This document shows positions 16,782 through 24,891 of a stretch of 64,000 bases of DNA, in pieces; within the stretch, counting starts at the first letter, position 1; each line of letters starts with the position of its first letter. Position numbers and translations under genes: made by a program. The stretch covers positions 1-64,000 of the forward strand of contig NZ_FONV01000016.1 in NCBI RefSeq assembly GCF_900113015.1, given 5' to 3'. Below the pieces are notes generated by a model that was not told the origin of the DNA, searched no databases, and saw nothing but the letters and a program-made list of their open reading frames with translations. The DNA is from Actinoplanes philippinensis. GTDB lineage: Bacteria > Actinomycetota > Actinomycetes > Mycobacteriales > Micromonosporaceae.

Positions 16782-17312
16782 ATGAACTGCGGGCGGTCCG
16801 GCGGGGGCCGGCACCGGCGATGCCGGTGGTGGCACGACCCGGTGGTGGCGCGGTGCGTCGCCCAGCTGACGATCTCCGGCGCGGCGGTGACGCTCGGGCT
16901 GATCGCGCTGGCCGGCCTGTGGTCCCCGGTGTTCTGCCTGGCCTGCTGGATCACGCTGGCCGCGGCGGTGGAGGCCGCCGGGGCGGGGCCGGTGCGCTGG
17001 GCGGCGCTGCCGTTCGCGATCACGGCGGCGCTCGGCGCGGCCGCCGCCGGCGCCCGGATGGCGACGATCCTGATCGGCGCGGCCGGCGTCGTCCACGGCC
17101 TGGTCGCCGCGGTCACGGTCCGTTCTCCGGCTTCGGGGGTACGCCCGGAGCGTCACCCGGCCAGTGCGGCCCCCGCGTCATCGGCGAGAGCGCGGGCCCC
17201 GGTCTCGGCCAGCTCCCGGTCGGCGGCCTGCACCACGACCCGGCTGAGGATGTCGCCTCTGGCCAGCAGCAACGTGCAGCGGCCGGCGCTGTGCTCGGAC
17301 TCCTCGCAGTAG
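16782..17312 (+). CDS. Possible small membrane protein (weak call)
   Basis: An open frame of 176 residues whose middle (residues 28-110) contains three plausible hydrophobic helices (AAVTLGLIALAGLWSPVF, ITLAAAVEAAGAGPVRWA, ATILIGAAGVVHGLVAAVTV). The last about 55 residues are Ser/Ala/Arg-rich and run antisense into the lipoprotein gene at 17153, which looks like chance read-through. Either the protein is real with a junk tail, or the whole frame is spurious. The start could also be further downstream. Confidence 0.4.
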   Translation: MNCGRSGGGRHRRCRWWHDPVVARCVAQLTISGAAVTLGLIALAGLWSPVFCLACWITLAAAVEAAGAGPVRWAALPFAITAALGAAAAGARMATILIGAAGVVHGLVAAVTVRSPASGVRPERHPASAAPASSARARAPVSASSRSAACTTTRLRMSPLASSNVQRPALCSDSSQ

Positions 17313-18244
17313 AGCAGCTGCCGGTCGGCGCCCGTGACGGCGGGCAGCACGACCCGATGGACGTCGTGGTATCCGGTCCCGCCGTCGGTGTACCGCTCGC
17401 AGCCGAGCCGCCCGTCGGCCTGGGTGATCGCCTCGGCCGCGGTGATCCGCCCGTACGCCCCGGCGAACTGCCGGATCTCGCCGCCGGTCTCCACGTCGAA
17501 GTCGCGCTCCCGCCAGACCCGCTCCTGCCCGTAGGCCGCCACGAGCGCGCCGAACCCGGGCCCGTTGCCGCACAGGTGCGCGGCCACGTCCTCGGTGGCG
17601 ACGGGCTCGGGGGTGACCGGGGCGAGCCAGTCGACGGCGTCGCGCCCGAGCATCGCCCGGTCGACCCGGCCGGGCGCCTCGGACCGCAGTGATCCGCCCG
17701 TCTGCCGCAGCGGGGTGTCGGTGGCGTCCACGCAGTCGGAGTGCCGCCGGATCTCCTCGGGGCCGGCCAGGTCGGCCATGTCGCCGAGCGGCCGGGTCAG
17801 GTAGCGGACCTGCCGCGGGTCGGCGCCGGCCGGGTAGGCGGGAACCGCGGCCAGCAGCAGGCTGATCGATTTCTCGACGCTCCCGCCGTACCCGTCGGTG
17901 TAGACGGCGGTGGCGCGGAAGTCGCGGGGCGGCCCGCCGTCGCCGGCCCGGACGGTGACCCGCCGGAACGGCCCGTCGTCGCCGAGGGTCACGAACTCCG
18001 CCGGCCGGCCGGACGGGTCCGCCGGGCCGGCGGCGGCCCACCAGTCGCCGGCCGTGGCCACCGGGCCGCCGACCCGCACCGCGGACAGCGCGTCGCCGGG
18101 GCAGACCGGCGCGAAGAGGTGGTAGTCGTCGCCGATCCGGGCGACACCGATCCGATACTCGGCGGGCGCGGCGGACGCGCCCGGGCATCCGGCGAGCAGC
18201 AGCCCGGCGAGCACCGGGACCAGCAGCGACCACGTTCTCCGCAC
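17153..18244 (-). CDS. Secreted lipoprotein, unknown function
   Basis: A 363-residue protein with a lipoprotein signal peptide: MRRT, a hydrophobic stretch and lipobox LLAGC with C20 as the lipidated residue. It should be anchored on the outer face of the cytoplasmic membrane. The mature part contains many cysteines (VCPGD, DCVDA, HLCGN, LGCERY, LYCEES, GRCTLL), suggesting disulphides, and repeated ADRELAETGARALADDAG text at the end. I do not recognise a family. Similar septum- or wall-associated lipoproteins of unknown role are common in Actinoplanes-type genomes. Confidence 0.75.
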   Translation of the reverse strand: MRRTWSLLVPVLAGLLLAGCPGASAAPAEYRIGVARIGDDYHLFAPVCPGDALSAVRVGGPVATAGDWWAAAGPADPSGRPAEFVTLGDDGPFRRVTVRAGDGGPPRDFRATAVYTDGYGGSVEKSISLLLAAVPAYPAGADPRQVRYLTRPLGDMADLAGPEEIRRHSDCVDATDTPLRQTGGSLRSEAPGRVDRAMLGRDAVDWLAPVTPEPVATEDVAAHLCGNGPGFGALVAAYGQERVWRERDFDVETGGEIRQFAGAYGRITAAEAITQADGRLGCERYTDGGTGYHDVHRVVLPAVTGADRQLLYCEESEHSAGRCTLLLARGDILSRVVVQAADRELAETGARALADDAGAALAG

Positions 18245-18301
18245 GACACCCCCGCATCGCCGACCAGGATGGACGGTCCAGCGTAACCAAGGCGCCGCCG
18301 G

Positions 18302-19222
18302 TCAGCCGGCGGCGAACAGCGGGGTGCTCAGGTAACGCTCGCCGGTGTCCGGGAGAACGACCACGATGGTCTTGCCAACGTTCTCGGCGCGCCACGCCAG
18401 CTCCCGGGCGGCGTGCAGGGCGGCGCCGCTGGACACCCCGGCGAGAATCCCCTCGGTACGGGCCAGCTGCCGGCCCGCCTCGCGTGCCTGCTCCACGTCG
18501 ACCCGGAACACCTCGTCGTAGATGGTCGGGTCGAGCACCTCCGGCACGAACCCGGCCCCGATGCCCTGGATGCCGTGCGGGCTCGACGCGCCACCGGACA
18601 GCACCGGCGACTCGTCCGGCTCGACCGCGTACACCCGCAGGTCGGGCTGCTTCTCCTTGAGGATCTGGCCGACACCGGTGAGGGTACCGCCGGTGCCGAC
18701 CCCGCCGACGAACAGGTCGACCTGGCCGTCGGTGTCGTTCCAGATCTCCAGCGCGGTGGTGCGGCGGTGCACGTCCGGGTTCGCCGGGTTGTCGAACTGC
18801 ATCGGCAGCCAGGCGCGCTGTTCCTCGGCGATCTCCAGCGCCTTCGCCACGGCGCCCTTCATGCCCTCGGCTGCGGGGGTCAGCACCAGCTTCGCCCCGT
18901 ACGCCAGGAGCAGCGCCCGCCGCTCCGCGCTCATGCTGTCCGGCATCGTCAGGGTGAGGCGGTAGCCCCGGGCGGCCGCCACCAGGGCCAGGCCGATGCC
19001 GGTGTTGCCGCTGGTGGCCTCGACGATCGCCGATCCGGGCCGCAGCTCCTCGGTGGCCTCGGCGGCCTCGATCATGGCGAGGGCGATCCGGTCCTTGACG
19101 CTGCCGCCGGGGTTCGCCGACTCGAGCTTGGCGATCAGTTTCGCCGGCAGGCCGGGCTCGAAACGGGTCAGCCGCACCATCGGGGTCCGGCCGATCAGCT
19201 CGGTGACGTCGTTGTAGATCAT
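18302..19222 (-). CDS. cysK: Cysteine synthase A (O-acetylserine sulfhydrylase)
   Basis: A 306-residue PLP enzyme that makes L-cysteine from O-acetylserine and sulfide. The start is the ATG at 19222, preceded by AGGAGCGAGGAC. Diagnostic features are PLP lysine K43 in NPGGSVKDRIA, the substrate loop EATSGNTGIGLALVAA, the phosphate-binding GGVGTGGTLTGVG, and SSGAALHAARELA near the C-terminus. Length and motifs are normal. The start overlaps the stop of the serine acetyltransferase gene (ATGA), so the two steps of the pathway are translated together and probably form the cysteine synthase complex. Confidence 0.96.
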   Translation of the reverse strand: MIYNDVTELIGRTPMVRLTRFEPGLPAKLIAKLESANPGGSVKDRIALAMIEAAEATEELRPGSAIVEATSGNTGIGLALVAAARGYRLTLTMPDSMSAERRALLLAYGAKLVLTPAAEGMKGAVAKALEIAEEQRAWLPMQFDNPANPDVHRRTTALEIWNDTDGQVDLFVGGVGTGGTLTGVGQILKEKQPDLRVYAVEPDESPVLSGGASSPHGIQGIGAGFVPEVLDPTIYDEVFRVDVEQAREAGRQLARTEGILAGVSSGAALHAARELAWRAENVGKTIVVVLPDTGERYLSTPLFAAG

Positions 19223-19770
19223 GTCCTCGCTCCTGAGTTGATGCCGGGGTTCGGTGTTGATGGAACAGTCTCCGCGGCGGGGGCGCGCACCCGGGCCCCC
19301 GCCGGAATGTCCGCCACGACCAGCGCGAGAGCGCCGATCTCGGCGTCGTCGCCGATGCTGACCGGCCCGAGGACGGTGGCGCCCACCCCGAGGGTGACCC
19401 GATCTCCCACCTGCGGGTGACGGCGGCTGCCCTTGGGATCGCGCCGCCAGCCCCGCCCGCCGAGGGTCACCTGGTGGTACATGGTGACGTCGTCGCCGAT
19501 GCGGGCCGTCTCGCCGATCACCACCCCGGCGCCGTGGTCGATGAAGAGCCGCCGGCCGATCACCGCGCCCGGATGGATCTCGATGCCGGTGAGGAACCGC
19601 ATCACCTGTGACAGCAGGCGCGGCAGGAACGGGAGGCGGGCCCGGTGCAGCAGGTGGGCGGCCCGGTGGCCCCAGAGCGCCCAGAGACCGGGGTAGAGCA
19701 GCACCTCGGCCACCTTGACGCCGTACAGAGCGGGGTCGCGCCGGCAGTAGGCGCGGAGGTCTTCCAGCAC
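19219..19770 (-). CDS. cysE: Serine O-acetyltransferase
   Basis: An enzyme of 183 residues from the GTG at 19770 (reading VLEDLRAYCRRDPALYG), which has an upstream AGGAC; an ATG at 19812 would add 14 residues of poor similarity. It acetylates serine with acetyl-CoA, feeding CysK. The left-handed beta-helix hexapeptide repeats are visible (GIEIHPGAVIGRRLFIDHGA, GVVIGETARIGDDVTMYHQV, TLGGRG). Catalytic histidines lie in DHGAG and YHQVT. The short form, lacking the long N-terminal helical domain, is usual in Gram-positive bacteria. A C-terminal peptide should dock into CysK, but here the tail is Pro/Gly-rich (PSTPNPGINSGART). Confidence 0.93.
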   Translation of the reverse strand: MLEDLRAYCRRDPALYGVKVAEVLLYPGLWALWGHRAAHLLHRARLPFLPRLLSQVMRFLTGIEIHPGAVIGRRLFIDHGAGVVIGETARIGDDVTMYHQVTLGGRGWRRDPKGSRRHPQVGDRVTLGVGATVLGPVSIGDDAEIGALALVVADIPAGARVRAPAAETVPSTPNPGINSGART

Positions 19771-19851
19771 GGAACTTGTCCTCGAGGAGCGGGAGCGGGG
19801 TGCGGGCCCCACGGTGGCACACGCGGGGATCCGCCGGGCCGGCGGCGGGTG

Positions 19852-19965
19852 TCAGTCGCGGAGGCTGGGACAGCGCTCGTCGAAGACGCGGCGCACGTGC
19901 GGGCCCGCCATCGGCACGGCGAACCGGTAACCGGCCATCCGCCGCGGGGCGTCCCACTCACTCAT
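19852..19965 (-). CDS. Possible small ORF upstream of cysE
   Basis: A 37-codon open frame (ATG at 19965, starting MSEWDAPRRMAGYRF and ending RCPSLRD) lies 81 bp ahead of cysE on the same strand. Its codons are GC3-rich and its composition is protein-like. It holds only one cysteine, so it does not look like a classic poly-Cys attenuator peptide, and I see no clear ribosome binding site. It may be a genuine small protein, an upstream regulatory ORF, or chance. Confidence 0.3.
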   Translation of the reverse strand: MSEWDAPRRMAGYRFAVPMAGPHVRRVFDERCPSLRD

Positions 19966-20052
19966 GACGGCAAGGCTAGCCGATCATCGCCGGGCCGTTC
20001 AGGGGCCGAAGGTCCCTGTCGCACCGGCTGTGGTGCACCTAGCGTCGGGGAC

Positions 20053-20799
20053 GTGAGCACGCCGGGGATCGCTGACCGAAAAGTGACGAGGGCCCGCCGC
20101 CGGCAGTACGTCCCGCCGCAGCACGGCGCGTGGGCGATGCTGCTGCTGCCCTACCTGGCCGGGCTGCTGCTCTCCGGGTTCGCGTGGCCGGCCGTCCCGC
20201 TGCTGGGGGCGTGGATCGCCGGATATCTGCTGTCGTACTACCTGCTCCAGGCGGTCAAGACCCGGCGGCCGGCCCGGTTCGGTCCGCAGATCGGCCGGTA
20301 CGCGCCGGTCACCGTGGTCCTGGCCGTGCCGGTCGTGGCGGCCCGTCCCGCGTTGCTGTGGTTCGCTCCCGCCTACGCCGTCCTGCTGGCCGTCAACGTC
20401 TGGTACGCGTGGCGGCGGCGCGAGCGTGCCCTGCTCAACGATCTCGCGTCGGTGGTGCAGAGCTGCCTGATGGTGCCGGTCGTCGCGGTGGTCGCCGGGT
20501 CCGCCCCGCGCTGGCAGCCGTTCCTGATCGTGCTGCTCTACTTCACCGGCACGGTCCTGTTCGTGAAGACCATGATCCGTGAGCGCGGCTCCGTGGCGTA
20601 CCGCCGGGCCTCGATCGTGTATCACCTGGCCGCGCTCGCCGTGGCGACGCTGATCGACGCCGTCGCCGCGGTGGTCTTCGCCGGTCTGCTGTGCCGTGCC
20701 TGGCTTCTGCCGGGCCGCCCGCTGACGCCGAGGCAGGTCGGCTTCGTGGAGATCGGCGCGAGTGTCCTGGTGCTGGCCGCGGCGGTGCTAGCCGATTAG
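20053..20799 (+). CDS. YwiC-like integral membrane protein
   Basis: A 248-residue protein starting at the GTG at 20053 after GGGGAC. The opening RRRQYVPPQHGAWAMLLLPY is the signature of the YwiC-like family, followed by about seven membrane helices with a KTRRPARFGPQ loop and LNDLASVVQSCLMVP. Family function is unknown; in Bacillus the gene lies beside nitrate respiration genes. No nitrate genes are near here. The 3' end overlaps the convergent TetR gene by 12 bp. Confidence 0.85.
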   Translation: MSTPGIADRKVTRARRRQYVPPQHGAWAMLLLPYLAGLLLSGFAWPAVPLLGAWIAGYLLSYYLLQAVKTRRPARFGPQIGRYAPVTVVLAVPVVAARPALLWFAPAYAVLLAVNVWYAWRRRERALLNDLASVVQSCLMVPVVAVVAGSAPRWQPFLIVLLYFTGTVLFVKTMIRERGSVAYRRASIVYHLAALAVATLIDAVAAVVFAGLLCRAWLLPGRPLTPRQVGFVEIGASVLVLAAAVLAD

Positions 20800-21375
20800 C
20801 GCGCGGACCCCGTTCATGTAGAGCTGCCGGTCGACGTTGCCGAGCAGGATCCGCTGCAGGATGTAGCCCTGGACCAGCCCGAAGAACGCCGCTCCGATCC
20901 CGGCCGGGTCGGCGTCCGGCGGGATCTGCCCGGTCTCCTGGGCGCGCTCGGCGGTGCGCACGGCCCGGTCCCGGACCCGGCCGTAGATCTCGGCGACCAG
21001 GGCGCCGACCTCCGGATCGTGCACCGCCTCGCCCCACACCTGCACGGCGATGCGGATCGTGCCGTCCTCGACAGCGGCGTCGTCGATCAGCTCCAGCAGC
21101 CGCTCCAGGATCTCCGGGACCGACGGCATCGGGTCGAGCAGGAGCAGCCCGTCGAGCACCCCGGTGACCGCGGTGATCTTCTCCCCCGCGATCGCCGTGA
21201 TCAGCTCGTTCTTGCTCTTGAAATACCGGTAGAACGCGCCGACCGACAGCCCCGCCTCCTTGATGACGTCCTGCATGGACGTCTGATGGAACCCGTTTCT
21301 GACGAAACACCGCGCCGCGGCGTCGAGAATCTGCTGACGGCGGGCGGCGAGGTGGGCTTCGGAGACGCGGGGCAC
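20788..21375 (-). CDS. TetR-family transcriptional regulator
   Basis: A 195-residue regulator. The N-terminal helix-turn-helix is clear: ILDAAARCFVRNGFHQTSMQ, then DVIKEAGLSVGAFYRYFKSK. The remaining about 140 residues form the helical ligand/dimer domain (LLELIDDAAVEDGTIRIAVQ; VQGYILQRILLG). The last helix resembles TetR_C_6-like domains. The start is the ATG at 21375. Its neighbours are convergent YwiC and a same-strand GNAT gene 89 bp upstream, so the target is not obvious; autoregulation is likely. Confidence 0.88.
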   Translation of the reverse strand: MPRVSEAHLAARRQQILDAAARCFVRNGFHQTSMQDVIKEAGLSVGAFYRYFKSKNELITAIAGEKITAVTGVLDGLLLLDPMPSVPEILERLLELIDDAAVEDGTIRIAVQVWGEAVHDPEVGALVAEIYGRVRDRAVRTAERAQETGQIPPDADPAGIGAAFFGLVQGYILQRILLGNVDRQLYMNGVRALIG

Positions 21376-21463
21376 CCCAAAACCTTAATCATTGGCGTAC
21401 GGCCACCCGGAGAACCGTGGCCACCGCGCGGCACAGGCCGGCCGTTCCGCCGGCAAAGGCGCC

Positions 21464-22213
21464 TCACGGGCGTAGCGGCCCCGCACCGGAGTACCAGGTC
21501 GAGTCCGCGGCGACGACGAATCCGAGCGACTCGTAGAGCGGCCGGCCCAGCCGGGACGCGGTGAGGGTGAACGGCAGGTCCGGGAGGGCCGTCAGCGAAC
21601 CGACCATGACCGCCCGGCCGACGCCGCGGGACCGGAAGCCGGGCGGCGTGCCGACCCAGTAGTGGCTGCCCAGACCCTCGTCGACCATCGTCACGCAGGC
21701 GCCGCCGATCACGCCGTCGAGACGGGCGGCGAACACGTCCACGCCCGGCTGTTCCAGCAGCGCCGCCGGGAACATCTCGCCGGCCCGGTACGGCTCGAAA
21801 CGGGTGAGGTCGAAACCGGCGATCAACGCCAGCTCGGCCGCCCGCAGGTCCGGCTCGTCGCGCACCCGGACGACCTCCATCAGCGGTGGCTCGACCGGGC
21901 CGGGCGGCCGGAGCATCACCGGCATCTGCCAGCTCCGCAGTTCGAGGGCGCTCAGGTCGGTGGCGCTGAACGGGTCCTCCAGGTTCACCGGGCCGGGCGC
22001 ACGGCGTACCAGATCGATGATCTCGGCGGTGTCCGTGGCCGGCTCCTGGATCAGGATCCGCAGCCCGGCCCGCTCGTCGCCGTTCACGGCGAGGAAGCCG
22101 GGGCGGCGGATGACCTCATGGCCGCGGGAGCGGCCGGTCGCCGCCCAGAAGGCCGCGGAGTTGCGGGCCTGTCGCAGCGGCGCGTCGGCGAGCGTCGTCA
22201 TGGGCACGATCAT
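21464..22213 (-). CDS. GNAT-family N-acetyltransferase
   Basis: A 249-residue acetyltransferase with an N-terminal accessory half (residues 1-105) and a C-terminal GNAT domain. The acetyl-CoA pyrophosphate-binding motif is visible as PPGFRSRGVGRAVMVGSL near residue 190, and the C-terminal LGRPLYESLGFVVAADSTWY matches motif B. The substrate is unknown. Translation may start at 22213 or at a second ATG at 22201 (MTTLADAPL). The gene is divergent from the isomerase-like gene at 22278, with a palindromic operator between them. Confidence 0.85.
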   Translation of the reverse strand: MIVPMTTLADAPLRQARNSAAFWAATGRSRGHEVIRRPGFLAVNGDERAGLRILIQEPATDTAEIIDLVRRAPGPVNLEDPFSATDLSALELRSWQMPVMLRPPGPVEPPLMEVVRVRDEPDLRAAELALIAGFDLTRFEPYRAGEMFPAALLEQPGVDVFAARLDGVIGGACVTMVDEGLGSHYWVGTPPGFRSRGVGRAVMVGSLTALPDLPFTLTASRLGRPLYESLGFVVAADSTWYSGAGPLRP

Positions 22214-22227
22214 TCCTTGTATGTGAA

Positions 22228-22241
22228 TAGAACACGTTCTA
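22228..22241. promoter_or_regulatory. KstR-type operator in divergent promoter
   Basis: TAGAAC-AC-GTTCTA is a perfect 6-bp-arm inverted repeat. It matches the KstR cholesterol-regulon consensus TNNAACNNGTTNNA at every fixed base. It lies between a GNAT gene and a SnoaL/ketosteroid-isomerase-like gene, where a TetR-family repressor could control both. No KstR gene is in the window. Confidence 0.6.
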
Positions 22242-22277
22242 GTGTCGGGGGTGTATCGGGACCGGAGGAGGCAGGCG

Positions 22278-22691
22278 ATGACCTCGGTGGTGCTGACCGC
22301 CCGTGACCTGGCCCGGCGTTCGCAGGCCGCGGCCGGCGCGAAGGACCGGGAGACCTGGCTCGGACTCTTCGCCGACGACGCGGTGGTGGAGGACCCGATC
22401 GGCCCGTCACCGCTCTGCCCCGGCGGGGCGGGCCATCACGGCGCGGAGGCGATCGCCGGCTTCTACGACACCGTGATCGGCCAGGTCGAGGCGATGCGGT
22501 TCGTGATCGAGCGGTCCTACCTGTGCGGGGACGAGGTGGCCGACGTCGGCGCCATCCACCTGACCATGCCGGGCGGCCACACCGTCGAGGTGCACGGCGT
22601 CTTCACCTACCGCAGCGACGGCGCCGGCCGGCTCGCCGCCCTCCGCGCGTACTGGGAGTTCGACAGCGTGATGGGCGCTCAGTCGAGGTAG
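22278..22691 (+). CDS. SnoaL/NTF2-like protein, ketosteroid-isomerase type
   Basis: A 137-residue protein whose ATG at 22278 follows GGAGGAGGC. It has the cone-shaped NTF2 fold typical of steroid delta-isomerase relatives: ETWLGLFADDAVVEDPIGPS at residues 24-43 with the catalytic-type Asp region, AIAGFYDTVIG, and a C-terminal LAALRAYWEFDSV strand pair. Steroid or polyketide isomerisation is the inferred chemistry, supported by the KstR-like operator just upstream. The length is normal. It overlaps the convergent DUF4240 gene by 13 bp. Confidence 0.8.
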   Translation: MTSVVLTARDLARRSQAAAGAKDRETWLGLFADDAVVEDPIGPSPLCPGGAGHHGAEAIAGFYDTVIGQVEAMRFVIERSYLCGDEVADVGAIHLTMPGGHTVEVHGVFTYRSDGAGRLAALRAYWEFDSVMGAQSR

Positions 22692-23236
22692 ACGGCGGCC
22701 AGTCGGGGAAACCGGGCGCGGATCTCGTCGTCGTCCTCGTAGTCGAAGTCGTCCCCGGTCAGCGTGAACGCGAACGTGTCCGCCGGCAGCTCCCGGCGGG
22801 CCGCGTCGACGGCGGCGTGGAAGTCCTCGTCACCGGCGAAGGCGGCCCGCCCGACGCTGAGCATGTCCTCCCCCTCGAGGAAGTCGTCGTCCGGATCGAT
22901 GCCCAGCTCGGCCAGCGTGTCCGGGTTCTCCAGCGCCCGCTCCCACACCGTGCGGCCCTGCGCGACAAGCCAGCCCCGGAAGTAGTCGAAGGCGTCGTCG
23001 GAGCAGCCGCCCTTCATCAGGTAGGCGGCCGCCCACAGGGTTCCGTCGTAGGATCGGGCGGCCAGCAGGTCGTACCGAAGGTCGAAGGCCACCGCGGTGT
23101 CCGGTCCCGACGCGGCGAGCCGCTGCCCGACTCGGGTGGCGACCTCCTCCGCGCCCTCGCCGGTGCGGGTGTCGCCGACGCCGGAGCGGGCATCCTCGAC
23201 GACCGCCCAGAACTCGTCCTCGTCCATGATCGCCAC
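22679..23236 (-). CDS. DUF4240 domain protein
   Basis: A 185-residue acidic soluble protein (alternative start MDEDEFW at 23227). The opening DEDEFWAVVEDAR, then LWAAAYLMKGGCSDDAFDYF, RGWLVAQGR and WERALENPDTLAEL are typical of the DUF4240 family. This family is widespread in actinomycetes and occasionally linked to molybdate metabolism regulators (MolR-like) but has no proven function. Its neighbours give no lead. Confidence 0.82.
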   Translation of the reverse strand: MAIMDEDEFWAVVEDARSGVGDTRTGEGAEEVATRVGQRLAASGPDTAVAFDLRYDLLAARSYDGTLWAAAYLMKGGCSDDAFDYFRGWLVAQGRTVWERALENPDTLAELGIDPDDDFLEGEDMLSVGRAAFAGDEDFHAAVDAARRELPADTFAFTLTGDDFDYEDDDEIRARFPRLAAVYLD

Positions 23237-23280
23237 GTCCGCGATACTACGATGGGGCCGCCCGCGAATTCGGAGGTCCG

Positions 23281-23946
23281 TTGAAGCTCTTGCTCACGTC
23301 GGGTGGCGTCACCAACCCCGCCATCCACGCGGCGCTCGTGGACCTGCTCGGCAAGCCGATCAGCGAGTGCCGCGCCCTCGCCATCCCGACCGCCCAGTGG
23401 GGCCACCCGATGTGCGGTCCCGCGTCGGTCCGCGACTTCGTCGCCGCCACCCCCAGGCCCGGCCGCAAGTACATGTCCGGCCTGGACTGGGCGTCGCTCG
23501 GGGTCCTCGAGCTCACCGCGCTGCCCAGCATCGGCGCGAAGCGCTGGATCCCCTGGGTCCGCGAGGCCGACGTGCTCCTCGCCGACGGCGGCGACGCCAC
23601 CTACCTGTGCCACTGGATGCGCGAGTCCGGCCTGGCCGGCCTGCTGCCCACCCTCGCCGACAAGGTCTGGGTCGGCGTGAGCGCCGGGAGCATGGTGATG
23701 ACCCCGCGGATCGGCGACTACTTCGTCGAGTGGCCGTCCGCCCCCGACGACCGCACGCTGGGAGTCGTCGACTTCGCGATCTTCCCTCACCTGAATCTCT
23801 TCCCCACCAACACGATGGCCGACGCCGAGCGCTGGGCCGCCGGCCTCGGCATCCCGGCCTACGCCATCGACGAGGAGACAGCCATCCGGGTCGCCGGCGA
23901 CTCCGTCGAGGTGATCTCCGAGGGCGAGTGGAGACGTTTCGGATGA
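23281..23946 (+). CDS. Peptidase S51 / class I glutamine amidotransferase-like protein
   Basis: A 221-residue protein with a TTG start at 23281, directly behind GGAGG. It has the dipeptidase E fold: N-terminal MKLLLTSGGVTNPAIHAAL, DVLLADGGDATYLCHWM, the nucleophile elbow VGVSAGSMVMTP (Ser near residue 137) and IFPHLNLFPTN carrying the catalytic His. Relatives cleave Asp-containing dipeptides or cyanophycin fragments. The specificity here is unknown. No signal peptide, so it is cytoplasmic. Confidence 0.85.
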   Translation: MKLLLTSGGVTNPAIHAALVDLLGKPISECRALAIPTAQWGHPMCGPASVRDFVAATPRPGRKYMSGLDWASLGVLELTALPSIGAKRWIPWVREADVLLADGGDATYLCHWMRESGLAGLLPTLADKVWVGVSAGSMVMTPRIGDYFVEWPSAPDDRTLGVVDFAIFPHLNLFPTNTMADAERWAAGLGIPAYAIDEETAIRVAGDSVEVISEGEWRRFG

Positions 23947-23987
23947 CGGCGATCCGTCCGTGACCGGCGCCGGCGCGTGAGGCCGCG

Positions 23988-24827
23988 GTGAAGTACGTGT
24001 CCAGGGCGCCCGGCCCGCCGCTGGACGGACTGATCGACGACCTCTACTACCTTGAGGGCGTCCCGCCGTACCCCCGGTTGATCCTGCCGGCCGCGCCCGC
24101 GCCCCTGCTCATCGTCAACCTCGGGGCGCCGTTTCGCATCCGCGCGGGAACCGATGCCGACGCCGTGGAGTACCCGGACGGCTGCGCGGTCGTCACGCCC
24201 ACCCGCGCCTGGGAGTTCGGCTACCCCACCCCGACCCGGTCGGTCGGCGCCCATGTCAAGCCGTGGGGTCTGGCGCCGCTTCTTCCGGTGCCCGCGGCCG
24301 AGCTGTGCGACCGGCCCGCGACGGTGGAGCAGATCTGGGGCCGGACCGCTGCCGATGACCTGCGGCAGCGGCTGGCCTCGGCGCCCACGCCGCACGAGAT
24401 GCTGACGGTCCTGGAGGAGGAACTCGTGCGACGGCTGCGGGTGGTCGACGGTCTCGACCTGGTCCGCGAGGTGAGCAGTGCCGTCGCGGCGACCGGCGGG
24501 ACCGTGCCGATCGGCGGCATCGGTGCGGCGGCCCACGTCAGCAGCACGTATGTGGCGAAGCGGTTCAAGGCGGTGGTCGGTGTCACGCCGAAACGGCTGG
24601 CGCGCGGCTACCGCTTCAGCTCCACCGTGCTGGCGCTCGACGTCACCGCGCCGATCGACTGGGCCGAGGTCGCCGCCGGCGCGGGCTACTTCGACCAGGC
24701 CCACTTCGTGCGTGAGTTCCGGGAGTTCACCGGGCTCACGCCGACCCGGTACACCGAGGTGCGGCGGCGGTTCCTGCGTGACCATCCCGGCCACGTCCTG
24801 GCCGGCTGGCCGCTTCCGGCCGATTGA
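23988..24827 (+). CDS. AraC-family transcriptional regulator
   Basis: A 279-residue regulator starting at the GTG at 23988. The N-terminal half (residues 1-150) is a DUF6597-type domain (DGLIDDLYYLEGVPPYPRLI, then PTRAWEFGYPTPTRSVGAHV). The C-terminal half has two AraC helix-turn-helix motifs, the second in AAGAGYFDQAHFVREFREFT followed by GLTPTRY. It lies 64 bp upstream of the RibD/DHFR-like gene on the same strand and may regulate it. Confidence 0.88.
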   Translation: MKYVSRAPGPPLDGLIDDLYYLEGVPPYPRLILPAAPAPLLIVNLGAPFRIRAGTDADAVEYPDGCAVVTPTRAWEFGYPTPTRSVGAHVKPWGLAPLLPVPAAELCDRPATVEQIWGRTAADDLRQRLASAPTPHEMLTVLEEELVRRLRVVDGLDLVREVSSAVAATGGTVPIGGIGAAAHVSSTYVAKRFKAVVGVTPKRLARGYRFSSTVLALDVTAPIDWAEVAAGAGYFDQAHFVREFREFTGLTPTRYTEVRRRFLRDHPGHVLAGWPLPAD

Positions 24828-24891
24828 TTTTCTACAAGAACGACAGCCCATCCCCCACCAGACTCGGAGCCGGCGAACAGAGGGGGAACAC

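Noticed and set aside
19810..19850. T-box-like GGTGGCAC-ACGCGG text near cysE
   Set aside because: It is on the plus strand, opposite to cysE-cysK, has an inserted base relative to the T-box core, and no tRNA-binding stem I could be found.
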